The notes below the pieces were generated by a model. It did no database searches. It was not told the origin of the DNA and saw only the letters and a list, made by a program, of their open reading frames with translations. A DNA stretch of 64,000 bases from Candidula unifasciata (Eukaryota > Mollusca > Gastropoda > Stylommatophora > Geomitridae), in contig CAJHNH020001111.1 in the NCBI GenBank assembly GCA_905116865.2, forward strand, positions 135,001-199,000, read 5' to 3'. Both the position numbers and the translations under genes were made by a program. Positions 22,648-35,165 of this stretch are shown piece by piece (positions within the stretch are counted from its first letter, which is position 1; the number at the start of each line of letters is the position of its first letter).

Positions 22648-23120
22648 GGTTTAAGGTTTGAACAACGGATCAACATTATAACACACAGGTAGTAACCCAT
22701 AAGTGCTCGGTTCTTCTTCTAACTCAAGTCTTGAGTCCGAAGAAGCTCAGAACAGTGCACAGGCTCTGTAGCACCGGCGAGTATCCTGAAATACTTTGGG
22801 TAGACTTTTAACTCAAAATTTTGCCCGTGTAGTGCCGTTAGGCTATTCTTTTAGATTTCCAACTGCCAAGGGATTTTTGCAAGCGCAGCAATGCACACGG
22901 GCGTCTGATCTCACTACCCAGATACCAGAGGAAATTACTTTTAAGTCCAAGTCCAGGTGGAGATAATCCCAGCCCTTACTCACCGTTGCGTTAATTCACA
23001 TTTGTAAAATAGATGCGCAAGCAACACTCAGGTTCTGGGGCGGGTCTAAAATCTAAAGGTGGACAAAGAACCGACATTTTCCATCTGAATTTACAGCCGT
23101 TGAACGCGAAGAAGAAGAAA
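22648..23120 (+). mobile_element. Dispersed SINE-like repeat, family A, longest copy
   Basis: Blocks AACGGATCAACATTAT, AGTAACCCATAAGTGCTC, GTAGCACCGGCGAG, TTTTGCCCG and GCAATGCACACGGGCGTC recur at 28449 and 44331. The right end finishes with GAACGCGAAGAAGAAG. Confidence 0.75.
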
Positions 23121-23384
23121 CAGACTACAACATGACCCAGATATCACCAAGGGCTACCAGCCAAGACCGGCTCAAACTGACGAGGCATGCTGCTGACGTC
23201 ACAAAACCGGGCTAAGGCAGCGATTCTAAAACGCCGTGCCGCTGCACTCATGGGTGCCGCAAGCGTTAGTCAGATTTGTTTTCCACACTCAACAACCTGA
23301 TAATGAAGCAACGATATTTATAACACCGTAACCTTAGCATTTGTTGAAAAACCACCACTGCGTCTTGTCCGAATGTCAGATAAA

Positions 23385-23545
23385 GCGCAGCAGGAGACCA
23401 AGGCAAGGGAGTCATGACCTAGGTCGGAACGCCCTCTTAGATCGTCTAGGAGGATAACGGGCTGAAACAATTGTCGAAAGAGGGAATCACATACTGAGGA
23501 TTGGTAGCTCCTTTTGTGCCTGCTGTCAATGTGCAGTTCTTTTTA
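23385..23545 (+). mobile_element. 3' UTR remnant of an RLE-type LINE
   Basis: GGGCTGAAACAATTGTCGA, GAGG.TAACGGG and CTGAGGATTGGTAGCTCC resemble the last ~130 bp of the RLE LINE at 31428-32970 (GGGCCGAAACACTTGTCGAC; CTGATGACTGGTAGATCC). An extreme 5' truncation. Confidence 0.5.
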
Positions 23546-24515
23546 TTTTATTATTATTATAGCTGATGAATTAAGAACCCCATTTCAAGCGTTGCTGAAA
23601 GAACGGTGCCTTTTGGAATAGTTTTTTAAGTCCCCGACTACAGAAATCTCTCTCCTTACCAAGGATTCATTTTCTTCGTTTATTTGTCCCCTATTTTACC
23701 ATTCAGTGTCAGGTTCTGAAGGGGCTTCTGGTACCAGCCCTCGTGTGTTCTACGTCGATGCAGGCATTTGCATCCTCTGCAAGTTCATCCTTCCATCGCT
23801 TGCGCAAGTGATCTCTAGAACAGCTCCAGTTGCCACTACTGTATTTGCTGTTAGTAATTACCACTTTTAGAGTGAATAAGACTGTGTGATAATGAAATCA
23901 AAAGATTTACAGCGATTTAACTAGTGCAGTGTAACAAACTGGGCAGCTAAGGATTCTTTTGGTTGACCTGGGAGAGTCGAGGGGGAGGAGGGATCTCTTT
24001 CCTTACTGATGATTGAACCATTGTCTCTCGATCAAAAGCCTAGTGCCGGTCCTAGTACCTTACCAAAAGACAGGATATCATAACAGACAATTTTAGATCC
24101 CTCGAGACTATCAGTTCAGTTAGCATAATACATTCTGCGATTTAAGTAATTAACAATCAACACGCAATGGAGCGTGATAGAATACGGAATTATCACCCTT
24201 TCTCATTAGCTATAAACGGACCTACATCAATAGTAGAAAATATTGTCTGTCTACTGCTCGGTATCGTCCACATTTAACATATTCAACCCCACTGCGATAA
24301 CAACTGTTGTCTGAATAACTTCATTAGCCAGCAATAGGCCCAACGCCACATCTAGTATTTTTTAGGTGACACGATTCAAGTCTGATAAGTACACGATTCA
24401 AGTCTGATAGGATAATTTAGATTTTAGGTGTAACAGACAGTGCTTTAATCGATACTGCTTTTCAAGCCGCAGTTCATGAATATATGCATACACTCCACGT
24501 TTATCACTGCTGTTG

Positions 24516-24546
<31 letters not shown>

Positions 24547-25678
24547 ATTACTTACCTACCTATGAATCTATATGTAGTTTCATAATTCCGACATACAGGA
24601 TTTTTATAAACTACCCCTACCCCAACCCTTCTTCTCCAGGCTTGCATTTTGTAGGATTAGCATGCCAATTATAAGAATCAAACCGGTAGAAATCCCGAAG
24701 ACTCCGTATAATCGTACAGCCACACAGAACAGTTATCTTAGGTCCCCACAAAGGGGCTAGGTAGTACGTGCTCCAGTGTCGGTGTCTGTCACGTGCAAGC
24801 CATGCACTAAAGTACACCAAAATTGAATAGCGCAAATAAGTCGACCGAAGTTGTAACATATCGATGTTAGAAGATTGAGCTTCTAGAGTCGCAGCTAAGA
24901 AGTCAAAGAAGGAGGATGTATATGTCTGAGTGTGGTTCATTCCCACTAAAGGATTTTACCCCGGGATGCCACAGCGAAAATCAGCTTATATGCTGGGACC
25001 AAACTGTCAGATATCTGAGCCTTTGGTTCTCAAGAGACTACAAGAGAACTGGAATCAGCGTTCCTGCTAAACTTTAGAAGTCGCGACCTATTCTGGTTCA
25101 TCGTATTCTGGATGCATATTGCAATAGGTGTAAACAACCGTTACTGTTTTTTTCCAAGATCGAGGTGATGACTTATACAGGTGTCTGAATGTCAAAATAG
25201 ATCGTTAATCTAATCTTTATCAAAAGTGAGTGTGAGCACGTTAGGCGTGATTTGCTTTACATTGCATATTGGTGAGTTCCACTTTCACTTATTCATTTTC
25301 GTTCACATTAGGAGCATTGAACGTGTAATACACCATTTGGTACGTTTCACTAATTAGGTTGTTATTTAACGTCGCTGACCTTCGCACCGTTCACTGTGAA
25401 AATCAATTCCCTTACTGTTACCTAGACTTAAGTTGAACTGAGATATCTTTGCCTTAAAACCACGCATCCTTCAGAAAATATCCCTCTCAGACCCACTCAC
25501 ATTCTACGCAAAATACAGTAATTGGATATCGAGTTCGATTTAGCTGCGAGGGATGTAGCAACAAAGCGCTTTATTTTGAAATCAAATATTTTATACGTGG
25601 AGAGAACCCTTCCATATGAAAATGACAGAAGCATGGTTTCAGTGTACAATACAAATAATAATAATCACAATATACTAA

Positions 25679-25680
<2 letters not shown>
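23546..25680. other. Mostly unique non-coding DNA
   Basis: 23700-23830 on the minus strand reads LRKRWKDELAEDANACIDVE and may be a LINE tail (weak). A 28-base A-run is at 24516-24543. A 109-residue minus-strand frame (24617-24946) has no recognisable domain and is not called. Confidence 0.45.

Positions 25681-25771
<91 letters not shown>
25681..25771. repeat. (GT)n joined to (GA)n microsatellite
   Basis: Pure GT to about 25717, then pure GA. Confidence 0.95.
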
Positions 25772-25773
<2 letters not shown>

Positions 25774-26340
25774 AAACAAATACACAAATCAATCCACACA
25801 TATACATACGCACTCTCAAACATAAAGAGTGTATGAGAAAACCCTGTTATATTTGCTTGTTTCATTTCGTAACAACTTCTCCTATCTTCACTTTATAATT
25901 ATTTCCGTTTCCCCCACTTTAAATGACATATTACAATGTTCATAATACTTCGGTTGATGTGTGTCAATGTGTTTCTTTTGCTAAGTTTTTTAAATTGATT
26001 TTTGTCTTTAAATATCATTGTTCATAAAGACTGTGATATATACGAAAGTATATACGTGCTTTGCTAATCAATGTTCTTGGGTACTCAAACAGTTTCATCA
26101 CTCCGATGGAAACCCCTGGAGATCGTAGCTGGAAGTTCGTGTGACTCTCAACTAGCCGCTCTGTTGAGAGAAGACCAACACAATAAAGTAGATTCTTAAA
26201 AGCTGTAAATTTCAAGGGTATGAATGTTCAGGCTTTGTGTCTCACGCCACGGGTTCGTTTCACAGACAGCGTCGTTTAGTTCATGAGTTTAATGTAAAGG
26301 AAATTCAAGCTAGCCATTCTGAAACAAAACAAAACAGACA

Positions 26341-26341
26341 T

Positions 26342-26403
<62 letters not shown>

Positions 26404-26575
26404 AAAAGAGAGAGATAGAGAGAGAGAAAGACATAAAGAGGTAGAGAAAGATAGAGACAGAGAGCTGTAGGTAGAGATATAGTGAGGTAGACAGATAGAG
26501 AGGGATAAAGAGATAGAGATGAGGAATAGAGAGAGATTTAGAGGGCAAGATAGAGACAGACAGATAGCAGGAGAG
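26341..26575. repeat. (CA)n then GA-rich degenerate microsatellite
   Basis: CA 26341-26356, GA-rich to 26575. Just upstream (26225-26300) is a tRNA-derived sequence with CACGGGTTCGTTTCAC and GTCGTTTAGTTCATGA, which recurs at 49475-49565. Confidence 0.85.
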
Positions 26576-26919
26576 AGGCACAGCCGTATGGAATAAAGTC
26601 AGATGCTACGAGAACCATCATCTCGACTCAACCCCTAGATGCCAACATATAAATAATCAAATAAACTTCTATCTCCAGAAGTTCTAATTTCAAGTATCCA
26701 CTGTCTGAGTGCAGAAAACTTGAAAACAGTAATTGATGCCAAAGCAATGATTTCCCGGTGTAAACGTGAGCAAAGAAGACACAAACAATATCTTATCATT
26801 TGTAAACAGTATGGCCCAACGCAGAATATTAGCAGTTTAGATTCATGAGTTTGTAAAAAAAAACTATCTGTTACAGAAGGGAGTCATAAAGTTGTACTGC
26901 ATTTGGACCATCTTATAAA

Positions 26920-27200
26920 CGTATGAACAGGCAGACAGATTGGCTGGATCCGCGCCACTGGGTGGTGAATTTATACATGACAAAGCAGATGTGGTCAAGG
27001 CCCTTTGGGAAGAAGCAACGGAATCAGTAGAGAAAGAAGATTATTATGGCCTGGAGAGAATGAGACACCTGGGTGTAACCAGAGGGTATGGCCGTCTCAC
27101 TACACTCGGAAGAAAGGCAAGGGATATTTATCCAGATTGTGACCGGTACCATCAGTATTGGAACAGAGCATGTTCAGAAAGGTGGAGACAGGTGTAATAC
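26920..27200 (+). pseudogene. RNase H C-terminal piece of a LINE
   Basis: Translation near 26925 gives EQADRLAGSAPLGGEFIHDK, matching the end of the RNase H domain (N-E-x-A-D-R-L-A) found in several non-LTR retrotransposons. The open frame continues about 85 residues. The same sequence occurs inverted at 41540-41800. Confidence 0.55.
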
Positions 27201-27718
27201 CTGCAGAGTGGCAAGCACTGCTTAGGATGTCTTGGGTAACCCATGTCGTCTCCTTCTTTAATGTCATGGATATCATTCAGACGATACATGTCATCTATTC
27301 CTGCAATTACAAACAGGAATCAATAAGTTGACTCAGTGGGGAAAAAGCTGAGGTTCTAATTTCGACCTTTAAAATGTTGCTTTAAATATAAAGCTGAATC
27401 TCACTCCCTTTTCTGACACATGATAGACCGGATGGGAGACTGAACCTTATTCCTCTAGTGACGTATAACGGTACAACAAATAGCTGTGGTACTGATGATG
27501 ATGATAATTGAGATGACGTCACATCATAAGAATCACACCTAAGCATTATCGATTTCTCTGTTGACGACATGCACAATAAATGTGTTCTGTTGGGATGCAA
27601 ACTAACATGAAGCTAAAGACCGTTGTCAAATCATACCTTTCTGTACGGAAATTGCCATTCATTTTGCTTCCTTGTTTTGTTAGTGAACTGATCTGAAAAA
27701 TGGCTCGTAAGCAGGAAC
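27201..27718. other. Non-coding DNA
   Basis: Contains a short GATGATGATGAT run near 27494 that may be a LINE tail; no gene recognised. Confidence 0.45.
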
Positions 27719-27913
27719 TTGGGGACTTTGCCTCAGAAATTGAAGTACTTTTGCAACACCAAAATTAGCAATGGCTCGAAAAGACCAGTAATGGAAGACG
27801 TGGTAAACACCTTGGGTAAAAACATCCATGAGACAGGAGAGCTGGCGAGAGACGAGTTGCTTTCGGGCTGTCTGGAATCAATGTTTCGAAGGTCAGAGTG
27901 TAAGCCCGCCTAA
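27719..27913 (+). pseudogene. LINE 3' end fragment
   Basis: GAGACAGGAGAGCTGGCGAG and the following bases match the tail at 17140-17200 and the inverted one at 36650-36720 (reading GELARD in frame). Confidence 0.5.
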
Positions 27914-28289
27914 TTCTAAACCGTTTGAAGATGAAGTTTCTTCTTTCATTAGTTCGTCCTGTAAAAAACTTCCTTCATAATGATTCTACTTTCGTTATTG
28001 TAAGCTAGCTGGACATTTTCGCTGGATGCTGAAGATAGGAACGGAGCGCCTATCGAAATGTCCTCAGCGTTGTGATATCGGTTCTTGAAACTCATCTCTA
28101 TTGCGAGCTAACGCAGCTCCGCTAAGGCCAGTCCCAAATCCCGAGTGGAAAAAGAGCAGGGTCTGTTCATGCGCCCACTAGAGTAGCGAGTTAACCATGA
28201 ATCCGCCATACAGCCTACGTAGGCAACAAGCGAGGAAACAGCCTCTCCACAATGCAAGGCACAACAGACCAACCACCTGATAACAATTT

Positions 28290-28362
<73 letters not shown>
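28290..28362. repeat. (GA)n microsatellite
   Basis: Pure GA, about 36 units. Confidence 0.97.
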
Positions 28363-28365
<3 letters not shown>

Positions 28366-28448
28366 AGACCGATCTTAACCGCAACGTTCTAAAACTGCTG
28401 ACACAATAGATTGACAATCTTTCTCGCACATCTGTACACCCCAAGGTA

Positions 28449-28905
28449 AGTTTAAAGTGTGAACAATGGATCAACATTATGGTACACGGGTAGTAACCTA
28501 TAAGTGCTCAGTTCTACTTCTAGATCAAGTCTGAGTCCGAAGAAGCTCAGCGCAATGCACAGGCTCAGTAGCAACAGCGAGGATCCTTAAATACTTTAGG
28601 TAGATTTTTAACTCCAGATTTTGCTCGGGCAGCGCCGTTAGGCTACTCTTTTCGATTTTAAGGGCATTTTTACGTGCACAACAATGCACACAGGCGTCCG
28701 AATTCACTACCCAGAGACCAGGGGGAATTACAAGCAGCTTTCTTCGAAGTCGGAATGCATCTACCTGAGAGGCTAGGAACCAACAGTCTACACAGAAATG
28801 AGACCAGAAGTGGACGAACAACCACAAATTTGTACAGGAGTTTACAGGCATTGAACGTGAAGAAAAAGAAGAAGAAGAAGAAGAAGAAGAAGAAAAAGAA
28901 GAAGC
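28449..28905 (+). mobile_element. Dispersed SINE-like repeat, family A, with GAA tail
   Basis: Same block order as 22648-23120; the right end runs ATTGAACGTGAAGAAAAAG into a (GAA)n run to about 28903. Confidence 0.75.
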
Positions 28906-29399
28906 ACCTGCAATAGCACGGTGGCTAGACATTTTTCTGCCGTCCCGAATGTGCATGGTTTAAATAAACATCAAGGAGGATTTGTTGTAATCTACCTGAG
29001 ATCACATGTCGACCTAGCCTAAACAATCGTACCAGTAAAACATCATAGGAGGCAAAGAAGGCCGGCGTGATCTTGGCCTCAGCACCAATCGAGTGCCAAT
29101 TAGTGTATCCACATTTGGGTCTATCACCACATGTCAGATCGGCCAGCGACATAGAAAGAGAGTGTTTCACCCCCTTCAGACATTGGTGTTGATTCTATCC
29201 CCTTGATGACTTGATACTTGGCACAGGCAAGATGAGAAAGCTGGCTTTGTTTTCATTGGTGTTGTGAGACTGCGAAATGTGAATACGAGTGCTGTAGCCT
29301 GGAGACTTTTGTAAAGAACCCTTTCCACACCTTTCAACCGTATGTCGTTTATAGGACTACACATGTATTGTATAGAAGAAACTGAACTTGCTATGTGAT

Positions 29400-29500
29400 G
29401 TGGTCAGCCTCACACCGGCCGCCGTTTCTTCCCAGGACTGCATCTGTTACCTACTCAAGACTGGGTCGACCTGGGAGCCAAGGTACTGGTGGAGTTTAAA
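29400..29500 (-). mobile_element. SINE family B, partial
   Basis: GATGTGGTCAGCCTCACACC and GGGTCGACCTGGGAGCCAAG match 53222-53320. Confidence 0.7.
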
Positions 29501-29929
29501 CGCTACCACCCTATATATTACTTTTTTTTTTATTTATTTATACATTTCCTTTCATATCAGATACAGTATTGCACTATTTGCCATTCGGCACATTCCTATT
29601 ATTATTCATTATTATCATTTCAACAAGGCGTAAGCGCGGAACACCCCAACCCCCAGCCCTCCTCTATTGAGTCCCTCGCCTCAAGAGAATTTATAGGAGC
29701 TGACCATCAGCTCTTGATGTTTTTCTTTTGTCGGCACCATTTGACTGTGATAGCATACGCTTGGCGACGGTGCCCTTGCTGATAGTTAGACTGATATCCC
29801 GTGTTGGTCTATTAAGTACAGACCTAAGAAAGAAAAATGTAGAACGAGTGTGGTTGGTCATAGCTGACACGGTTAGATAACTGTTAGTTAATGCGTTTTA
29901 TAAAAGTTAATGACCATTGTCCACTCCTT

Positions 29930-30145
29930 CATGCCACTTGGGCGTATTGAGCTATATTTTATAGACCAATCGCTTGACCACATCATGGCGGCCGCTTTAC
30001 CTAACAAGACTTTACGTGAGGACTTTATCTAAGACTAGGTCGACCGGTCAGCCAAGTTGATTCAGCTGGTTCCGTTATGACCTGAACCCACGACCTTTAC
30101 ATCCACTGGCAGGCGTAAGCCACTACACCATGGCGGCTCTCTATC
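29930..30145 (-). mobile_element. tRNA-derived SINE, family B
   Basis: Minus-strand head GCCGCCATGGTGTAGTGGC (30120-30140) and tail blocks ATAAAATATAGCTC and GATTGGTCTA. Confidence 0.75.
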
Positions 30146-30606
30146 TAATGTATATCTATTTGTAATAGAATACTTATGTAACAGAAGGAATGTGTAACTG
30201 AGTTTCGCATAAACATGTGTAGTGTTTCTAATGTGCAGTGACGTCGATTGTGATAACAGAAAATAATATAACATCTTGTAGAGAGTCGACAGTCCGAAAC
30301 CGAAGTTTAAGGTGTCTTCTTCGTGCCAAAGAACTGCATGGCTGTTGGGTGAACAGTCGTTAACGAAGGCAGTCAGGTCGTTGTAGGGGCGACGCTTGCT
30401 GGTGGATGTAATGTCCTAAGTCCCATCCCAAGCTAATAGTGAGGGTACTGCTGGGGTGACTGTTCAATAACCCTTACATAATTCTTCAGGTCAAAATGGA
30501 CGCCAGGCACGGCCACTTCTTTTAGCCGTGGCAAATTTTTTTGCTTCTGTCAGACGGTGGCCGTTGCATTTTTGCTCCATTTGTACACTGGAAGGATATA
30601 GTTTCG

Positions 30607-30745
30607 TCGCCCAGCCTCTGAGTTGAGTGCATGGCGTGACACTGGGATAAACATGTTGTGTGGTTTTCATTGGCACAGGAGCGGACCAACTATGGGGTGA
30701 CCCGTTTGCGATGAAGCTGAAACTAAGATTACCAGATTACCAGTT
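30607..30745 (+). repeat. Dispersed repeat family E, short copy
   Basis: TCTGAGTTGAGTGCATGGCG to AACTAAGATTACCAGATTACC, as at 17988-18395 but without the internal stretch. Confidence 0.6.
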
Positions 30746-30789
30746 TTCCCGGCAAAAAAAAAAAAAAAAAAAACTACAAATGCCCTACT

Positions 30790-30935
30790 GATTAACTTCT
30801 TTGTGAGGTTGCAGGGGATCAATGGGATCTGCCTTGTTATTTCACCTTCCTCATTGAGATTCGTTAATCTCAGCATGGTATAGCTAACTTTTAGGTGGCA
30901 GCCAGTAGGAACAAACGGATCAATCCATCGAGAAG
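30790..30935 (+). repeat. Dispersed repeat family F
   Basis: TGGGATCTGCC, GATTCGTTAATCTCAG and GATCAATCCATCGA also occur in order at 63470-63645. Confidence 0.5.
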
Positions 30936-31427
30936 CAATCACAGAAAGAAGCTCTGGAAGTTAGGGGAATGGAAAGAGAGTTGTTGACATAATTGTGTTT
31001 TAAGACAAGAAAGTTTTTCAGATAAAACCATAATGGATGTGGGAATGTGCGGGGGGGGGGGGGTGGGGAGAGGGGGGGGGGGGGGGGTTAAGACTAAACG
31101 AGCAAGAGGTAGTCAACGAAAGACGTGGAAGGATATTACGATTTAGATCAATATAAGGCAAACAGTCTGCAGCCAGATAGAGAGACAGTGGCGGAGATCC
31201 ACCTGAAGCAACTTCAGTTGTGAAGACGGGACCTGTTTGATTAATTGCATCATTATCCGTTTGTATCTCTACATTAGCAAACAATTTCTTACCACAACGT
31301 TACTTCCACACATTTTCCCTTAGCAAAAGTGGCAGGTAGCGTTTCAAATGTGTTAATTAGTGTATATATGTACGCACGATTACGTGTATGTGTGTATGTG
31401 TGAGTGTGCATGGTTGCTTATATATGA
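30936..31427. other. Non-coding DNA with G-runs
   Basis: G-runs at 31051-31062 and 31073-31088; GT-rich stretch 31385-31411 just before the next LINE. Confidence 0.6.
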
Positions 31428-32970
31428 TCGCCATGCTCTTGCGCGAGTCTTCAGACCCAAAAGTCATCGTTGTCCAGCCCGCTCTCAAGACTGGGCAGAA
31501 GTTGAGAGTCCTCGATGCGATTGAATCTGCGCAGAACGCACTAAAATTGAGAGAGATAATGGGATACACTCAAACCGACCGTCGAGGCCTTGGGCACGGG
31601 AAGGTCAATTGGTGGTCAAAGGCCTCAGCCAAAGAACGCCGAGACATGGTAATACAACAGGTGAGGGACAACGAAAACAAGGTTCGTTTCCAGAAAGCAG
31701 GCCAGCAGTCGCAGCAGGGCCAGTGGGTCAGCCTGGAGAGCGCATTGCCAAGAATACTCACATGGGGTGAGATCTGGCGAATGACCCGTTGCGACTGAGC
31801 TTTATCGTTCGTTCTGCGTACTATGTATTACCGTCCGGTGTTTACATGGTTAAATGGTCTGCGATTAACGATCCGACTTGCCCGTTGTGTAAAGCGAAGC
31901 AGACTCTTGAGCACGTCCTGTCCGCGTGCAGGAAAGCCTTAGGTCAAGGCCGATATACAGGGAGACACAACAAGGTGCTAAAGGAGTTAGCAGCCGTTGT
32001 TGACCAAGCTGAATGAGGGCTAACGCTAGAGCCAGTTCTACCATCGTCCACATTCGTTTCCTCAAAGCTGGGCAGATTCCGAAAGGTAAGGTCAACCAAA
32101 ACGCATTCGCTCCATCTGTGCTAGACTCTGCGAGGGACTGGTTACTGGCGGTTGATCTGCCGGGCCATGAAAGGTACCCTCAGTTAATCCGGAAGACCGG
32201 CCTACGACTTGACATAGTTCTCCATTCTGCGCAGAAACGGCAGCTCATCCTGATTGAGCTGACTGTCCCGTATGAGTCGCGTTTGGACGAAAATCCCATG
32301 TATAAGCTCGAGAAATACAGTGATTTAGCAGCCGGTCTGAGGAGAAACGAGGCGTACACGGTACGTGTCTTTGCCGTCGAAGTGGGAGCGCGAGGTCTCG
32401 TCTCCACTTCACTGTACAATGTGATTAAAGAACTAAGATTGCGCGGTAATGAACGGAAATGAACACTTAAAAAACTGGGCTAGGTAGCCGAAAGGGCCTC
32501 GAGCTGGCTTTGGACGCAGCGAAACAACGTAGGGGACGGGCCTCGGTGAGCTGGTCCGGGTGTCTAGCGGAAAAGAGTTTTTCATCCCTTGAAAGTCCAT
32601 CGTGACCGAATTGTCTGCCAGTGATCCTCTGCCACCTGCTAAGAAAAGTCCAACATATGTCCGGTAAACCAATCGTAAGCTTGTCGCTCGGTCGTCCAGG
32701 TACGCTGACTGTTCTAATTAGGCTGCCGCGACGACTTCTTATCTCACAGTACCTTCTGCAAATCACCAAGTCGTCTTGTCCCTATCCGGACGAAAACACC
32801 ATCCGGTAATTGCGTGCAGCATGGTACCAGCCCTGAGCTTCATGAACTCAGGTGGGCCCACCTCCGAAAGTGTCTAGGAGAAATCCTGGGCCGAAACACT
32901 TGTCGACGAGGATAACTTCTACTGATGACTGGTAGATCCCTGCTGTACTTGCTCCCTGTGAGTTTATTCC
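31428..32970 (+). pseudogene. RLE-type LINE, 5'-truncated copy with its 3' UTR
   Basis: Homologous to 4861-5830 from the point corresponding to residue ~412 of that copy. Three frames carry it in turn (to 31798, 31789-32016, 32013-32462), so there are at least two frameshifts. The CCHC finger (TCPLCKAKQTLEH..C) and RLE core (LDIVLHS..ILIELTVP; the usual PD reads LD here) are visible, and the C-terminus is about 28 residues longer than the truncated copy, ending at 32462. The 3' UTR is then about 500 bp. TATGATCG occurs at 31423-31430 and 32971-32978, a candidate 8-bp target duplication in a GT/TATG-rich site. Confidence 0.8.
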
Positions 32971-33033
32971 TATGATCGTGTGTGTATGCCTAGTGTGTAT
33001 ATGCATGTGTATGTATGTATGTATGTATGTAAT

Positions 33034-33034
<1 letters not shown>

Positions 33035-33130
<96 letters not shown>

Positions 33131-33135
33131 GTGTA

Positions 33136-33170
<35 letters not shown>

Positions 33171-34960
33171 ATGTATGTATGTATGTATGTATGTATGTAT
33201 GTATGTATGTATGTATGTATGTATGTATGTATGTATGTATGTATGTATGTATGTATGTATGTATGTATGTATGTATGTATGTATGTATGTATGTATGTAT
33301 GTATGTATGTATGTATGTATGTATGTATGTATGTATGTATGTATGTATGTATGTATGTATGTATGTATGTATGTATGTATGTATGTATGTATGTATGTAT
33401 GTATGTATGTATGTATGTATGTATGTATGTATGTATGTATGTATGTATGTATGTATGTATGTATGTATGTATGTATGTATGTATGTATGTATGTATGTAT
33501 GTATGTATGTATGTATGTATGTATGTATGTATGTATGTATGTATGTATGTATGTATGTATGTATGTATGTATGTATGTATGTATGTATGTATGTATGTAT
33601 GTATGTATGTATGTATGATGTATGTATGTATGTATGTATGTATGTATGTATGTATGTATGTATGTATGTATGTATGTATGTATGTATGTATGTATGTATG
33701 TATGTATGTATGTATGTATGTATGTATGTATGTATGTATGTATGTATGTATGTATGTATGTATGTATGTATGTATGTATGTATGTATGTATGTATGTATG
33801 TATGTATGTATGTATGTATGTATGTATGTATGTATGTATGTATGTATGTATGTATGTATGTATGTATGTATGTATGTATGTATGTATGTATGTATGTATG
33901 TATGTATGTATGTATGTATGTATGTATGTATGTATGTATGTATGTATGTATGTATGTATGTATGTATGTATGTATGTATGTATGTATGTATGTATGTATG
34001 TATGTATGTATGTATGTATGTATGTATGTATGTATGTATGTATGTATGTATGTATGTATGTATGTATGTATGTATGTATGTATGTATGTATGTATGTATG
34101 TATGTATGTATGTATGTATGTATGTATGTATGTATGTATGTATGTATGTATGTATGTATGTATGTATGTATGTATGTATGTATGTATGTATGTATGTATG
34201 TATGTATGTATGTATGTATGTATGTATGTATGTATGTATGTATGTATGTATGTATGTATGTATGTATGTATGTATGTATGTATGTATGTATGTATGTATG
34301 TATGTATGTATGTATGTATGTATGTATGTATGTATGTATGTATGTATGTATGTATGTATGTATGTATGTATGTATGTATGTATGTATGTATGTATGTATG
34401 TATGTATGTATGTATGTATGTATGTATGTATGTATGTATGTATGTATGTATGTATGTATGTATGTATGTATGTATGTATGTATGTATGTATGTATGTATG
34501 TATGTATGTATGTATGTATGTATGTATGTATGTATGTATGTATGTATGTATGTATGTATGTATGTATGTATGTATGTATGTATGTATGTATGTATGTATG
34601 TATGTATGTATGTATGTATGTATGTATGTATGTATGTATGTATGTATGTATGTATGTATGTATGTATGTATGTATGTATGTATGTATGTATGTATGTATG
34701 TATGTATGTATGTATGTATGTATGTATGTATGTATGTATGTATGTATGTATGTATGTATGTATGTATGTATGTATGTATGTATGTATGTATGTATGTATG
34801 TATGTATGTATGTATGTATGTATGTATGTATGTATGTATGTATGTATGTATGTATGTATGTATGTATGTATGTATGTATGTATGTATGTATGTATGTATG
34901 TATGTATGTATGTATGTATGTATGTATGTATGTATGTATGTATGTATGTATGTATGTATG
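33035..34960. repeat. (TGTC)n, (GT)n, then a 1.8-kb (TATG)n array
   Basis: (TGTC)n 33035-33130, GT to about 33152, then (GTAT)n to about 34960 with a single 1-base loss near 33617. The cyclic M-Y-V-C frames are artefacts of a 4-bp repeat lacking stops. Confidence 0.98.
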
Positions 34961-35062
34961 TACTATAATATTGTTGTACTATATAATTGTTTAGAAGGGC
35001 TGAATTTGAGCTAGGCCTGCTTGTCCAATTTGTGATACTTTAAAAAAAAAAAAAAGTAAATT

Positions 35063-35165
35063 TTACCCCTAGTAGTTTATCATTGCCTACTAAACGGTCG
35101 AAACATACACAAGACGCTCTGCTGTTTAATGGCCTGCAGCTGGAATCTAACCCAGCAAACCAGCA
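35063..35165 (-). mobile_element. SINE family C, partial
   Basis: CTAGTAGTTTATCATTGCCT and GCCTGCAGCTGGAATCTAAC match the copy at 49998-50235. Confidence 0.6.

Noticed and set aside
24617..24946. 109-residue minus-strand frame
   Set aside because: No domain, no splice context and no repeat of it elsewhere in the window; may be chance.
32972..35014. Long frames of repeating M-Y-V-C (up to 680 residues)
   Set aside because: They are translations of (TATG)n in three frames; no signals of a gene.
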